A DNA stretch of 64,000 bases, taken from NCBI GenBank assembly GCA_964407265.1, contig CAYOUV010000002.1, positions 1 to 64,000 on the forward strand, in the 5' to 3' direction. This document shows positions 54,035 through 62,885 of this stretch, one piece after another; positions within the stretch are counted from its first letter, which is position 1, and each line of letters opens with the position of its first letter. A program made the position numbers and the translations under genes. The notes beneath the pieces are model-generated. The model was not told the DNA's origin. It saw only the letters and a program-made list of their open reading frames with translations, and searched no databases. Origin of the DNA: CAYOUV01 sp964407265 (GTDB lineage: Bacteria > Chloroflexota > Anaerolineae > Anaerolineales > Villigracilaceae).

Positions 54035-55728
54035 CTAAACCTGCGCGGCTGTCAGCGCGCTTTGTGCTGTCTGACGCTCATTATACTGTCCAACTTCTGT
54101 CAAGATTCGTTCCGTTGTCAATTTAGCGGAAAGTAGAACGATCGGCAATCCAGTACCGGGATGGGTGCTGGCTCCCGCGAAGTACAAGTTTTTGTACAGG
54201 TTATGACGATTTTGCGGGCGTAAATAACCTACCTGCCAAAAGTTGTGGCTCAAGCCGAAGGCGGCGCCTTTTTGCAGATTGAAACGCTCAAGCCATGTAT
54301 CGGGTTGGTAGACGATCTCGAATTTGATATGTTCTTCCAGATCGGTGACGTCCATCTCTTTGGCCAGGCGCTCAAAGACGGTCCGGCGCGCGCGTTCGAT
54401 CATCTGGTCCCAATCCTGGGTCCGGCTCGGATCCAAATGGCCGACCGGGACTAAGACGTAAAGGGTGTCCTGACCCTCAGGAGCGGCAGCCCGGTCGGTG
54501 CGGGCCGGCGCGTGAATGTAGAAGGACGGTTCTTCCGGTAGGCTGTGTTCGTCGAAGATTTTCTCGAACGAAGTCTTGTAATCGCCGGCCAGGAAGACGT
54601 TGTGATGGGCGATCTGGGGATAGGTCTTGTCGACGCCCCAGTAGAACATGATGGTTGAACAGGTGTATGCCTTCTGGTCAAGCTTTTGGGCGGTTTTTCG
54701 ATCCGGCAGCAAGGAATTGTAGATATAAGGCAGGTCAGCGTTACCGACGAAGATATCAGCACTCAGCACGCGCTCGTCTTCCAGGACCGCGCCTTTGACC
54801 CGCCCGCCGTCCGTGTCCAATTTCTTGACCGGTGTATTGTAGATGAACTTGACTCCCAGTTTCTCGGCGATGGCGGTCAGGGTTTCGATCACGCGATACA
54901 TCCCGCCGATCGGATACCAGACGCCATCNNNNNNNNNNNNNNNNNNNNNNNNNNNNNNNNNNNNNNNNNNNNNNNNNNNNNNNNNNNNNNNNNNNNNNNN
55001 NNNNNNNNNNNNNNNNNNNNNNNNNNNNCGGTCAGGGTTTCGATCACGCGATACATCCCGCCGATCGGATACCAGACGCCATCTGCCAGCTCGGTATATT
55101 GCAGCAGGGAGTAGGTGGCCGGGGCGTCATACGGGCTCAATCCCAGGTACATATTTTGAAAAGTGAAGGCCGCTTTCAGGCGCTCATCCTTGAAGAATTT
55201 ACCCGTGTTGGCATAGTGTTTTTTGAGCGCTTTGAGCCGGAACAGCAAGGGCAGGTTGCTCAGGCTGAAGTACTCCAGCAGGCTTTTGAAGTTGCGCCCG
55301 ACGAATTTTTCCAGCGAAATTTTGTAATGCTGGTTGCCTTCAGCGATGTAGCGCAAAAATCCGCCAAAGGCACCTTTTTCGACCTGCTCGAGCTGCGCCT
55401 GCATTTTGCCAATATCGGCTGTCAGTTGCAGCTGCAGGCCGTCCTCAAAATAGACCTTGTAAGTGGGATCGATGCGGCGCAAATCGAGGTGGTCTTCCAT
55501 GCGTTCGCCCAGGGCTGCATAGGTCTCAGCGAATACTTCCGGCATCAGGAACAGGGTCGGGCCAAGGTCGAAGCGGTGACCGTCTCGAATGATCTGGTTG
55601 CAGCGCCCGCCAGGTTTCTCGTTCTTCTCGATCACGGTCACATCATAACCTTGACGTGCCAGGCGTCCGGCAGTTGCAAGCCCGCCGATACCGGCGCCAA
55701 TGATTAGTGCAGTGGGTTTTGGTTTCAT
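54035..55728 (-). CDS. crtI: phytoene desaturase, interrupted by an assembly gap
   Basis: The N-terminal part (from ATG 55728, GGAG upstream) has the FAD loop IIGAGIGGLATAGRLARQG and GGRCNQ. The C-terminal part (to 54035) has YFAGASTHPGTGLPIVLLSAKL, the CrtI signature. Between them lie 100 N flanked by the same 55 bp (54874-54928 and 55029-55083). Merging the copies gives an unbroken 512-residue frame through YPIGGMYRVIETLTAIAEKLG, normal for bacterial CrtI, which introduces double bonds into phytoene to make lycopene. It leads the 17-gene minus-strand run and is divergent from crtB. Confidence 0.93.
54874..55083. other. assembly gap with 55-bp overlap not merged
   Basis: 54874-54928 and 55029-55083 are identical over 55 bp and flank exactly 100 N (54929-55028). 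This is what scaffolding of two contigs that overlap by one k-mer leaves behind. The true sequence most probably contains the 55 bp once and no gap. Confidence 0.93.
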
Positions 55729-55784
55729 CAAACGTCTCCATAATTTTCTAGTTTGGCCTGTCTTTCAAGCCTACTTTCAGTCTT

Positions 55785-55812
55785 ATTATAGCCGATGTCC
55801 AATATTTGTCAA
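55785..55812 (-). promoter_or_regulatory. promoter of the crtI-carH light-response run
   Basis: On the minus strand TTGACA (55807-55812) and TATAAT (55785-55790), both perfect consensus, are 16 bp apart. The predicted start is about 55779, with a leader of about 50 nt to crtI. The -35 box lies within the left arm of the inverted repeat. Confidence 0.82.
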
Positions 55813-55842
55813 GTTTATATTATACAAAACCTTGACAAATAT
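55802..55842. promoter_or_regulatory. operator candidate for the CarH-like regulator
   Basis: A perfect 12-bp inverted repeat, ATATTTGTCAAG (55802-55813) and CTTGACAAATAT (55831-55842), with a 17-bp AT-rich spacer. Each arm contains the -35 box of one of the two divergent promoters, so a protein bound to both arms would block crtI and crtB together. CarH-type repressors bind such sites over -35 regions in the dark. Confidence 0.75.
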
Positions 55843-55859
55843 GATAAATTGAGTAAAAT
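55832..55859 (+). promoter_or_regulatory. promoter of crtB
   Basis: TTGACA (55832-55837) and TAAAAT (55854-55859) are 16 bp apart, the same geometry as the opposite promoter. The predicted start is about 55866, leaving a leader of about 24 nt before ATG at 55890. Confidence 0.78.
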
Positions 55860-55889
55860 ATGGCAAGTAAATTATCCTGGAGGTTTGAA

Positions 55890-56828
55890 ATGCAGGCACA
55901 ATGGGAACGTCAGTTGATCCGTCTGGCCGGGGATTTGCCCCATCCATCCACCCGTCCGCTATTCTCGTACTGGGCCGGGGACATCGCACTGCAGCAGGCA
56001 TATGCAGTCTGCAATGCGGTCACCGCCCAACACAGCCGATCATTCTTCCTGGCTTCTGGCTTGCTGCCGGAAGAGAAACGCTCAGCCGTCCGGGCTTTGT
56101 ATGCATTTTGCCGAACGGTTGATGATATTGTGGACGAATCTACGGGCGAAGATCGCGACCGCCAGCTCGAGGCGTGGAAGCGCATCGTCCAAATGGAGGT
56201 CGCTCCGGAGAGCGACATGATCGCCTCCGCCTGGGTTGATGCCGTGACCCGCTACCATATCCCGCGTCACTATGCCATCCAGTTGATCGACGGTGTTGCG
56301 CGCGACCTGTCCCAGACCCGCTATGAAACTTTCGATGACCTGGCCACCTACTGTTACGGGGTTGCCTCAACCGTGGGGTTGATGAGCATGTACATCGTCG
56401 GCTTCAGGGAAACCACGGCCGTGCCGTACGCAATCCGTCTGGGTGTGGCTTTACAGATGACCAATATTTTGCGCGATGTCGGCGAAGACCTTCGAAATGG
56501 GCGTATTTACCTGCCGCAAGACGAACTGGAACGATTCGGGATCAGGGAAGCTGACCTGGCGCGCGGCCAGGTGACGCCCGGTTGGCGTCAATTTATGCGC
56601 TTCCAGATCGAGCGCACGCGCAAGCTTTACGCTGAAGCCTGGCCGGGGGTGAAAATGCTCGAGCGCGAGGGACAGCTGGCAATCGGAGCGGCTTCTGTCT
56701 TTTACCAGGGCATTCTCGACGATATCGAAGCCCATGATTACGACGTCTTCAACCGGCGTGCCGGGTTGAATGTCTGGCAGAAAATGAGCCGCATCCCGGC
56801 TTTGTGGCTGCAGCTGCGAAGGCTGTAA
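55890..56828 (+). CDS. crtB: phytoene synthase
   Basis: A 312-residue squalene/phytoene synthase-fold enzyme that joins two geranylgeranyl diphosphates. The two Asp-rich substrate motifs are present: FCRTVDDIVDE and NILRDVGEDLRNGRIYLP. ATG at 55890 has GGAGG 8 nt upstream; the in-frame ATG at 55860 overlaps the -10 box and was rejected. The gene is monocistronic, with a terminator 18 bp after its stop codon. Geranylgeranyl diphosphate synthase is not in the window. Confidence 0.95.
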   Translation: MQAQWERQLIRLAGDLPHPSTRPLFSYWAGDIALQQAYAVCNAVTAQHSRSFFLASGLLPEEKRSAVRALYAFCRTVDDIVDESTGEDRDRQLEAWKRIVQMEVAPESDMIASAWVDAVTRYHIPRHYAIQLIDGVARDLSQTRYETFDDLATYCYGVASTVGLMSMYIVGFRETTAVPYAIRLGVALQMTNILRDVGEDLRNGRIYLPQDELERFGIREADLARGQVTPGWRQFMRFQIERTRKLYAEAWPGVKMLEREGQLAIGAASVFYQGILDDIEAHDYDVFNRRAGLNVWQKMSRIPALWLQLRRL

Positions 56829-56845
56829 GCTGCTTCTCTTATCGA

Positions 56846-56883
56846 ACAGAAAGAGTGGTCTTTGCGGGCCACTCTTTCTGTTT
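56846..56883 (+). terminator. terminator of crtB
   Basis: A perfect 13-bp stem ACAGAAAGAGTGG / CCACTCTTTCTGT with a 10-nt loop, followed by TT. It lies 18 bp after the stop codon. The U-run is short, but the stem is strong. Confidence 0.75.
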
Positions 56884-56972
56884 AGGTGCTCTTGGTTTGA
56901 AGCGCTGTCATCTGCCAGGTAAATGGCAAAACAATTTCAATATATTTTTTCACTCTAAAGTAAATTCTGCCT

Positions 56973-58286
56973 TCACTTCTGGGGATTAGGGCATAGAGGT
57001 TTGAAGGGTTGTGGTTGATCGGGCGGATAATACCACTCCACGTACCAGTACAGGCTTTTGTAACTAAGTGATTCGCTGTGATTGCTGGCAGAAAGTGTGG
57101 TTGTCCGCATCAAACTTACAGACCAGTTGAAGACGTGGCAATTAGGAGTCTTGTAAAGCTCCTCGGGCAGGGTAAACTGTGTGTCGCGTGTGGTGTAATT
57201 GACGTACAGGTTGCTTTCATCATAATTGTACATCACGGCAACCTGGTAATACTCATCACCGGCCAACGCTTTGACCGGCTTCCACTTCAAGATGATAGGC
57301 TGACGCGGGCCAATGAAGCGTTGACCCAGTGCAGGGCTGATTAATTCCGGTCCTGGCAACAATTGCAGCAGCGGTTCGGGTGCCTGGCCTTTGGCCTGGA
57401 GCGTGGCATCAACCTCAAAGCTTGCCCGCAGTTGCGCGTTGGCAGCCATGCTGAGCGGATTGACAACCGTTGTCCCGATCGCATAGGTTTTGTCCACTTC
57501 AGGTGCGTAAAAAACTATCCATTCGATCCGATCGTAGTAGAACTCACCTTGAGCTTTGACCAGCCAGGCTTTCCAGTGCTTGAACCGTGTCTGTTCAAAC
57601 GGTCCCAGTTCTCGGATAGGTGTGAAACCCAGGTCTCCCAGATCTTGCAGCAGGAACTGGCGCACTTCCTCCGCATCGTCCAGTTCGAAGTGTCCCTGGC
57701 GCCATTGTACTTCAACCCAGTTTTCGGTCAATACATGCTGGCCAGCCAGCACGCCGCCCCAACGGATCAGGCCATTTTGGGCGTTGCCCTTTTCAGCTAC
57801 CAGGCTGGGGACGATGCCGCGCATCGTGGGTGCCTCCAGCCAGAAGCCATATTTCTCGAGCAGGGCCTCGCTGGTGGACTCATCCACCTGGAAGTCCGCG
57901 CTTGTGCTCCCAGCCAGCTTGCCTGCCTCAACCTGTATCTTGATAGTCCACCTCCCGGCCTGCCTGCGGTGCGGGACCTGCCAGGCATCGGTGCGGTAAA
58001 CGTCTCCCTCTCCGAACGAAGCCAGGACTTCCCCTGCGGGTTTGCCGCTAGGGTCGCTGATGGCGAGTGTGACGTGCGCATCCTCAATGGGTCTGCCATC
58101 TTCCGTTACCCGAACAATGCCTTTTAGAGTCTGTCCCATCTCGATCTGGGTGCTGCCAGACGGGTAAAGCAGCGTGATCGTCAAAGGTCCGGTTGAAACT
58201 TTGGATTGAGCCGCACTGCTGCAGGCTGTCAAACCAATCATCACTGCCAGGAACCACCTAATCCGACGAAATAATTTGCTTTCCAT
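56973..58286 (-). CDS. large lipoprotein of unknown function
   Basis: A 437-residue protein with a signal and lipobox GLTAC (Cys22). Residues about 33-135 look like an Ig-like beta domain (GPLTITLLYPSGSTQIEMG, RPIEDAHVTLAISDPSGK, AGRWTIKIQVEAG). The middle (about 140-300) is mixed alpha/beta with GFWLEAPTMRGIVPS. The C-terminal part (about 310-437) has a fibronectin-like WKPVKALAGDEYYQVAVMY and a Pro/aromatic tail. No enzyme motif. Probably a surface-exposed binding protein. It is convergent with crtB and stands alone. Confidence 0.72.
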   Translation of the reverse strand: MESKLFRRIRWFLAVMIGLTACSSAAQSKVSTGPLTITLLYPSGSTQIEMGQTLKGIVRVTEDGRPIEDAHVTLAISDPSGKPAGEVLASFGEGDVYRTDAWQVPHRRQAGRWTIKIQVEAGKLAGSTSADFQVDESTSEALLEKYGFWLEAPTMRGIVPSLVAEKGNAQNGLIRWGGVLAGQHVLTENWVEVQWRQGHFELDDAEEVRQFLLQDLGDLGFTPIRELGPFEQTRFKHWKAWLVKAQGEFYYDRIEWIVFYAPEVDKTYAIGTTVVNPLSMAANAQLRASFEVDATLQAKGQAPEPLLQLLPGPELISPALGQRFIGPRQPIILKWKPVKALAGDEYYQVAVMYNYDESNLYVNYTTRDTQFTLPEELYKTPNCHVFNWSVSLMRTTTLSASNHSESLSYKSLYWYVEWYYPPDQPQPFKPLCPNPQK

Positions 58287-58462
58287 GCCTCAAATTCTCC
58301 CAGGAAAATCAATCTGGATTGCCGTCTGCTATTCGATGAGTGAGGGAGTATAACATTCTCTCCGGTTGCGCTAATAGGAATTGCGAGGGATTATTGATCC
58401 CTCGCCGAGATGGTTTTTTGGACGAAATTTGAAGTTACAATACTCTCAGAATGGGAGATGCG

Positions 58463-59293
58463 ATGAATCTGATGGATATTCTGCAGCGTGATATGGATCC
58501 GCAGCCCTGGGCTGAAGGTGAAAAGATTCCCTGGCATGACCCGGACTTCAGTCGCCGCATGCTCAAGGAGCATTTGTCACAAAAGCACGACGCGGCCAGT
58601 CGCCGGACAAGCATCATCAAAAAGCATGTGGATTGGATAAACGCTCACATATTGGACACTCGGCCCTCCCGCATATTGGACTTGGGCTGCGGTCCCGGTC
58701 TGTATGCAACGCGTCTGGCCGTACTCGGGCATACCTGCCACGGGATCGACTTTTCACCCGCCTCTATCGAATACGCCCTTAAGCACGCCCCCGAGGGCTG
58801 CAGCTACACTCAGGGGGACGTGCGCACGGCGGATTTCGGTTCCGGCTATGATCTGGTTATGTTCATCTTTGGGGAGTTCAATGTTTTCAAACCGTTAGAG
58901 GCAAAGTCGATCCTGCAAAAAGCGTATGCAGCTCTCGATCCCGGCGGGTGGTTGCTGCTGGAGGTTTCATCCTTTGACGCGGTTTACGAGATAGGCAACC
59001 AGCCAGCGACCTGGTACTCGGCTGAAAACGAACTCTTTGCCGATGCGCCGCATTTGTGTCTGATGGAATCCTTTTGGGATGACGAGCAATTTGTAGCCAT
59101 AGAACGCTATTACATCCTGGAGGCTGTCAGTGGAGCGGTGACGCGTTTTGCTTCTTCCACGCAGGCATACGAAGCCGATACTTTGGTCAAGCTGCTCGCT
59201 GGTGCCGGTTTCCATTCTCCTGAATTTTACGCCTCGCTGACCGGCAAACCGGATGACCAGAGCGGTCTGCAGGTGGTATTGGCACGCAAATGA
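58463..59293 (+). CDS. class I SAM-dependent methyltransferase
   Basis: A 276-residue cytosolic enzyme. Motif I ILDLGCGPGLYATRLA binds SAM, followed by the acidic residue strand GIDFSPASIEYA and post-motifs YDLVMFIFGEFNVF and LDPGGWLLLEVSSFD. Substrate unknown. ATG at 58463 is chosen over 58451 because GGGAG then sits 6 nt upstream. It overlaps the next gene by 4 nt (ATGA), forming an operon of three. Confidence 0.9.
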   Translation: MNLMDILQRDMDPQPWAEGEKIPWHDPDFSRRMLKEHLSQKHDAASRRTSIIKKHVDWINAHILDTRPSRILDLGCGPGLYATRLAVLGHTCHGIDFSPASIEYALKHAPEGCSYTQGDVRTADFGSGYDLVMFIFGEFNVFKPLEAKSILQKAYAALDPGGWLLLEVSSFDAVYEIGNQPATWYSAENELFADAPHLCLMESFWDDEQFVAIERYYILEAVSGAVTRFASSTQAYEADTLVKLLAGAGFHSPEFYASLTGKPDDQSGLQVVLARK

Positions 59294-59805
59294 AGCTGAT
59301 CGTTTTCTCCGGTCTGCCGGGTACGGGAAAAAGCGCCCTGGCTGAAGGAATAGCCCGTAAATTTGGTATTCCGGTCTTTGCCAAGGATTGGCTGGAAGCC
59401 ACGTTGTTGCGTTCAGAATTGACGCCAACCGATCCGGCTAAACCCCTGGGATCGGCCGGTTACCAATTGTTGACAGTTTTGGCAGAGCGCCAATTAATGC
59501 TTGGACAATCCGTCATCTTGGATAGCGTTGCAAGCACAAAAACAATCCGTTCAGCCTGGCGCGAGTTGGCTGAAAAATACAACGCAGAGTGGGTGGTCAT
59601 CGAATGTATTTGCTCCGATGAAAGCCTGCAGCGTGCGCGTCTTGATCAGCGACAGCGTGGTATTCCCGGTTGGCACGAACTCGCTTGGTCCGAGGTGGAA
59701 CGAGTCAAGGATTATTACCTCTCTTGGGAGGAAGATAGATTGATATTGGATGCTGTCCGTCCAATGGAAGAGAACCTCAAGGCTATTTTTGACTATTTGC
59801 AATAA
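59290..59805 (+). CDS. P-loop kinase-like protein (AAA_33 type)
   Basis: A 171-residue P-loop protein: FSGLPGTGKSALAEGIA (Walker A) at the N-terminus, a central VILDSVAS strand (Walker-B-like), and a C-terminal LID-like region with RARLDQRQRG. The shape matches small-molecule or nucleotide kinases of the AAA_33/zeta-like group; the substrate is unknown. It is translationally coupled to the methyltransferase and lies 14 bp before the epimerase-like gene. Confidence 0.8.
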   Translation: MKLIVFSGLPGTGKSALAEGIARKFGIPVFAKDWLEATLLRSELTPTDPAKPLGSAGYQLLTVLAERQLMLGQSVILDSVASTKTIRSAWRELAEKYNAEWVVIECICSDESLQRARLDQRQRGIPGWHELAWSEVERVKDYYLSWEEDRLILDAVRPMEENLKAIFDYLQ

Positions 59806-59819
59806 GGAGGTATGGAAAT

Positions 59820-60833
59820 ATGAAAGTACTCTTCATCGGCGGTACCGGTTTGATCAGTTCAGCCTGTTCCAACCTGGCTGTCAAACGCGGCTTAGATTTG
59901 TTTATCCTCAATCGTGGCAAAACAACCAAGCATCCGGCGCCGCAAGGCGCCAAGCTGCTTTCGGGCGACGTCCGCCAGGATGAGAGCGGAGTCACTGGCT
60001 TGCTTGCCGGTCATCATTTCGACGCAGTTGTGGACTGGATCGCCTTTACGCCAGACGACATCGCGCGTGACATTCGCTTGTTCAAGGGCAAGACGGATCA
60101 ATTTGTCTTCATCAGTTCTGCCAGCGCCTACCAAAAGCCTCCGCAGCAGTATCTCATTACTGAGGAAACGCCGCTTGAAAATCCCTTCTGGCAGTATTCA
60201 CGCGATAAGATTGCCTGCGAAAAGATGCTGATGCAAGCTTATCAAAAAGACGGATTCCCAGTCACGATTGTGCGCCCATCATTGACCTATGGTCCTTCGC
60301 AAATCCCACTTGACCTGGGAAGCTGGGCGCATCCCTACACGCTGATTGACCGCATGAAACGGGGGAAGAAGATCATCATCCCCGGTGACGGGACTTCGCT
60401 CTGGGTCTTCACCTGGAACGAAGACTTTGCCAAAGGCTTTCTGGGTTTGTTAGGCAATTCAAGGACGATTGGGGAGGCTTTCCATATCACTTCTGACCAG
60501 GTATTGACTTGGAATCAGGCTTATCAGGAAGTCGGGCGAGCATTAGGCGTGGTGTTGGAGATTGTCCATATCCCATCCGACTTGATCGCCGCTTACGATG
60601 ATCACGCGCTTGGCAGCCTGATCGGCGATAAGGCGAACAGCCTGGTGTTCGATAACAGCAAGATCAAGCGCTTTGTACCTGATTTCAAGTGTGAAGTCCC
60701 CTGGGCGGAAGGAATCCGTCGTTCCCTGGCCTGGTTTGAAGCCGAGCGGTCCCGTCAGACGATTGATGAACAAGCTATCCGGCTCTGGGATAGGCTCATC
60801 GCGGCATACCAGAGAGCCTTTCCAAATCCTTAA
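59820..60833 (+). CDS. NAD-dependent epimerase/dehydratase-family protein
   Basis: A 337-residue extended SDR: VLFIGGTGLISSA cofactor loop, FVFISSASAYQKP, active-site YSRDK (Tyr-x3-Lys) and IVRPSLTYGPSQIP. The C-terminal substrate domain has AFHITSDQVLTWNQAYQEVG, typical of the CSP41/NAD-epimerase branch. Sugar-nucleotide or RNA-related roles occur in this branch, so the substrate is open. AAGGAGGTATGGAAAT precedes ATG. Confidence 0.87.
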   Translation: MKVLFIGGTGLISSACSNLAVKRGLDLFILNRGKTTKHPAPQGAKLLSGDVRQDESGVTGLLAGHHFDAVVDWIAFTPDDIARDIRLFKGKTDQFVFISSASAYQKPPQQYLITEETPLENPFWQYSRDKIACEKMLMQAYQKDGFPVTIVRPSLTYGPSQIPLDLGSWAHPYTLIDRMKRGKKIIIPGDGTSLWVFTWNEDFAKGFLGLLGNSRTIGEAFHITSDQVLTWNQAYQEVGRALGVVLEIVHIPSDLIAAYDDHALGSLIGDKANSLVFDNSKIKRFVPDFKCEVPWAEGIRRSLAWFEAERSRQTIDEQAIRLWDRLIAAYQRAFPNP

Positions 60834-60850
60834 GTATCGCAGAATAATAA

Positions 60851-60882
60851 GGCGGATGGGTTTTGCCCATCCGCCGTTTCTT
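60851..60882 (+). terminator. terminator of the methyltransferase operon
   Basis: A perfect 10-bp stem GGCGGATGGG / CCCATCCGCC with a 5-nt loop, then GTTTCTT, 17 bp after the epimerase-like stop codon. Confidence 0.88.
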
Positions 60883-60934
60883 ACAACTTGCCGAAGAAAG
60901 ACCAGTGAAACCATTTTCTCGTCATGGGGGACGT

Positions 60935-60978
60935 CCGGGAGAAGGTTTTGGATCTTCTGCCGGGTTTACATCACCCGG
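60935..60978 (+). promoter_or_regulatory. two overlapping, mutually exclusive hairpins
   Basis: CCGGGAGAAG / CTTCTGCCGG (60935-60963, one mismatch) and CCGGGT / ACCCGG (60960-60978, followed by TCTTTCCTC) share bases 60960-60963, so only one can form at a time. They lie in the 378-bp region between the operon terminator and the PLP enzyme gene. No upstream promoter was seen that would transcribe them. The rest of this region is AT-rich and without an ORF of note. Confidence 0.3.
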
Positions 60979-61163
60979 TCTTTCCTCTATTGTGGGTGTT
61001 CGTTTCGATTCGTGCACCTCCTTTCAAATAGGGAAGCGACTATCTAATAACAGCATACAACAAATTCCTTTGAAATACATTAAAAATAGCTACAGATTTT
61101 ACAACATTTGCCAAAATTTAATGAAATTGTAAAGTGGAGGCAGCCAATCCACGAATTGTGCGA

Positions 61164-61185
61164 TATAATACAATTTGTCTGACAA
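61164..61185 (+). promoter_or_regulatory. -10 box and GntR-type operator of the PLP enzyme gene
   Basis: TATAAT (61164-61169, no clear -35) is followed at 61172-61185 by AATTTGTCTGACAA, identical to the first 14 nt of the operator at 12154. Both sites lie at the predicted transcription start, so the same repressor may act on both genes. Confidence 0.6.
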
Positions 61186-61211
61186 CTTCACCACATTAAG
61201 GAATTTCACTT

Positions 61212-62681
61212 ATGACTACAATTGATCTTACGATAGACAAAGACCGCCGCGCCCGTGCCATCCAACGCACCCGCGAGCAGAATATTATCATCCCGACCTT
61301 TGCCCAGATGAAAGACCCTTCGAAGATACCGGCCCAGGTCAAGGAAGAGCTCAAATCGATCGGGCTGTGGGACGTCCATCCCCGCAACCTGTTTCGCATT
61401 ACCTGGCATAACGAACCGAAGGCCAGCGGCGGCGGCTTCGGAGGTGTGAACTACCTCGAGCTGCCCAAGTCCCTGACCGGCGTGGATGCACGCATCATTG
61501 TGCTGGTCGGCAAGTGGTTCCCAACCGGGTCGCACAAAGTCGGGGCAGCCTTTGGCTGCCTGGTCCCGCGCCTGGTCACGGGTCAGTTCGACCCGACCAC
61601 CCAGAAAGCGGTTTGGCCGTCCACCGGCAATTATTGTCGCGGTGGTGCTTATGACTCGGCTCTGCTCGCCTGCGAGTCGATTGCGATCCTGCCGGAAGAA
61701 ATGAGCAAGGAGCGCTTTGAATGGTTGGCAAACATCGCCGGCGAAACCATTAAAACCCCTGGCTCCGAATCGAACGTCAAAGAGATTTTCGATAAGTGCT
61801 GGGAATTGCGCCAGTCGGGCGAAGACCTGATGATCTTCAACCAGTTCGATGAGTTTGGTAATTACCTGTGGCATTACCAGGTGACCGGTCATGCCATGGA
61901 AGAAGTGCTCAAGCAAGTGATGGGACCTAATGACCGCTACCGCGGCCTGGCTTCCGCCACCGGCTCAGCCGGGACGATCGCCAGCGGCGACTACATGAAA
62001 CAGCTTTTCCCTGACAGCAAGATCGTCGCCAGCGAAGCGCTGCAATGCCCGACCCTGCTGGAGAACGGCTTTGGCGCGCATCGCATCGAAGGGATTGGCG
62101 ACAAACACGTACCCTGGATCCACAATACCAAGAACACCGATATGGTGGTGGCGATTGATGACAATGCCGTGGTTAACCTGACGCGCCTCTTCAACGAAGA
62201 GGGTGGACGGGCATTCCTGGTCGAACAGGGCGTACCTGAAGCGCTGGTGGGGCAGCTCGATCTGCTGGGCTTTTCGGGTATCTCCAACGTGCTCTCGGCC
62301 ATCAAAGCCGCCAAGTATTACGAGATGGGCGAGCACGATATTATGCTGACCGTCCTGACCGATTCGATGGAACTTTATCGCTCGCGCCTGCACGAAATGC
62401 ACCAGGAATCTGGTGAGTACACCGAGAAGGACGCCGCAGCCGACTTTGCCCGCTATCTTCACGGTGAGTCCACCGACAACCTGCTCGAGCTGCGTTATAC
62501 CGATCGTCGCCGCGTCCATAATCTGAAATACTTCACCTGGGTCGAACAGCAGGGTAAAACCTATGAAGAGATCCAAAAGATGTGGCATGAGGATAATTAC
62601 TGGGGTGGCGTTCAGAAGCAGGCGGACGAAATCGATGCTTTGATTGATGAGTTCAACGCCGAAGTCGGGTTGATGAAATAA
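61212..62681 (+). CDS. PLP-dependent enzyme, TrpB/cysteine-synthase superfamily
   Basis: A 489-residue fold type II PLP enzyme. FPTGSHKVGAAFG contains the Schiff-base Lys109; PSTGNYCRGGAYDSALLA binds the cofactor phosphate; SATGSAGTIASGDYMKQ lies in the catalytic domain. It is longer than TrpB2 (about 430) and lacks tryptophan-synthase context (no trpA, no trp genes), so the reaction is probably a beta-elimination or replacement on another amino acid. Its promoter shares a 14-nt operator with the purine operon, making it a candidate for the role that diaminopropionate ammonia-lyase (also fold type II) plays in yge-type purine breakdown; that is inference. AAGGA precedes ATG. Confidence 0.8.
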   Translation: MTTIDLTIDKDRRARAIQRTREQNIIIPTFAQMKDPSKIPAQVKEELKSIGLWDVHPRNLFRITWHNEPKASGGGFGGVNYLELPKSLTGVDARIIVLVGKWFPTGSHKVGAAFGCLVPRLVTGQFDPTTQKAVWPSTGNYCRGGAYDSALLACESIAILPEEMSKERFEWLANIAGETIKTPGSESNVKEIFDKCWELRQSGEDLMIFNQFDEFGNYLWHYQVTGHAMEEVLKQVMGPNDRYRGLASATGSAGTIASGDYMKQLFPDSKIVASEALQCPTLLENGFGAHRIEGIGDKHVPWIHNTKNTDMVVAIDDNAVVNLTRLFNEEGGRAFLVEQGVPEALVGQLDLLGFSGISNVLSAIKAAKYYEMGEHDIMLTVLTDSMELYRSRLHEMHQESGEYTEKDAAADFARYLHGESTDNLLELRYTDRRRVHNLKYFTWVEQQGKTYEEIQKMWHEDNYWGGVQKQADEIDALIDEFNAEVGLMK

Positions 62682-62722
62682 GTTGCAGAATTTTTGACTA
62701 AAAAACGCATAAAAAATTTAGT

Positions 62723-62760
62723 AAGAAACGGCGGTTAAATCAAACCGCCGTTTCTTGTTA
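62723..62760 (+). terminator. terminator of the PLP enzyme gene
   Basis: A perfect 14-bp stem AAGAAACGGCGGTT / AACCGCCGTTTCTT with a 6-nt loop, then GTTA, 42 bp after the stop codon. Confidence 0.85.
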
Positions 62761-62885
62761 AGAGCAATATCGCAGGGACAGCATCTTAAAATAAGACCTT
62801 AATGGTGGGATGAATTTTCTAGGCAGAAACCGATGGCGGTAATATAATTACACAAGGCCCGATCCATATCTTGGAGGTGTCTCAG

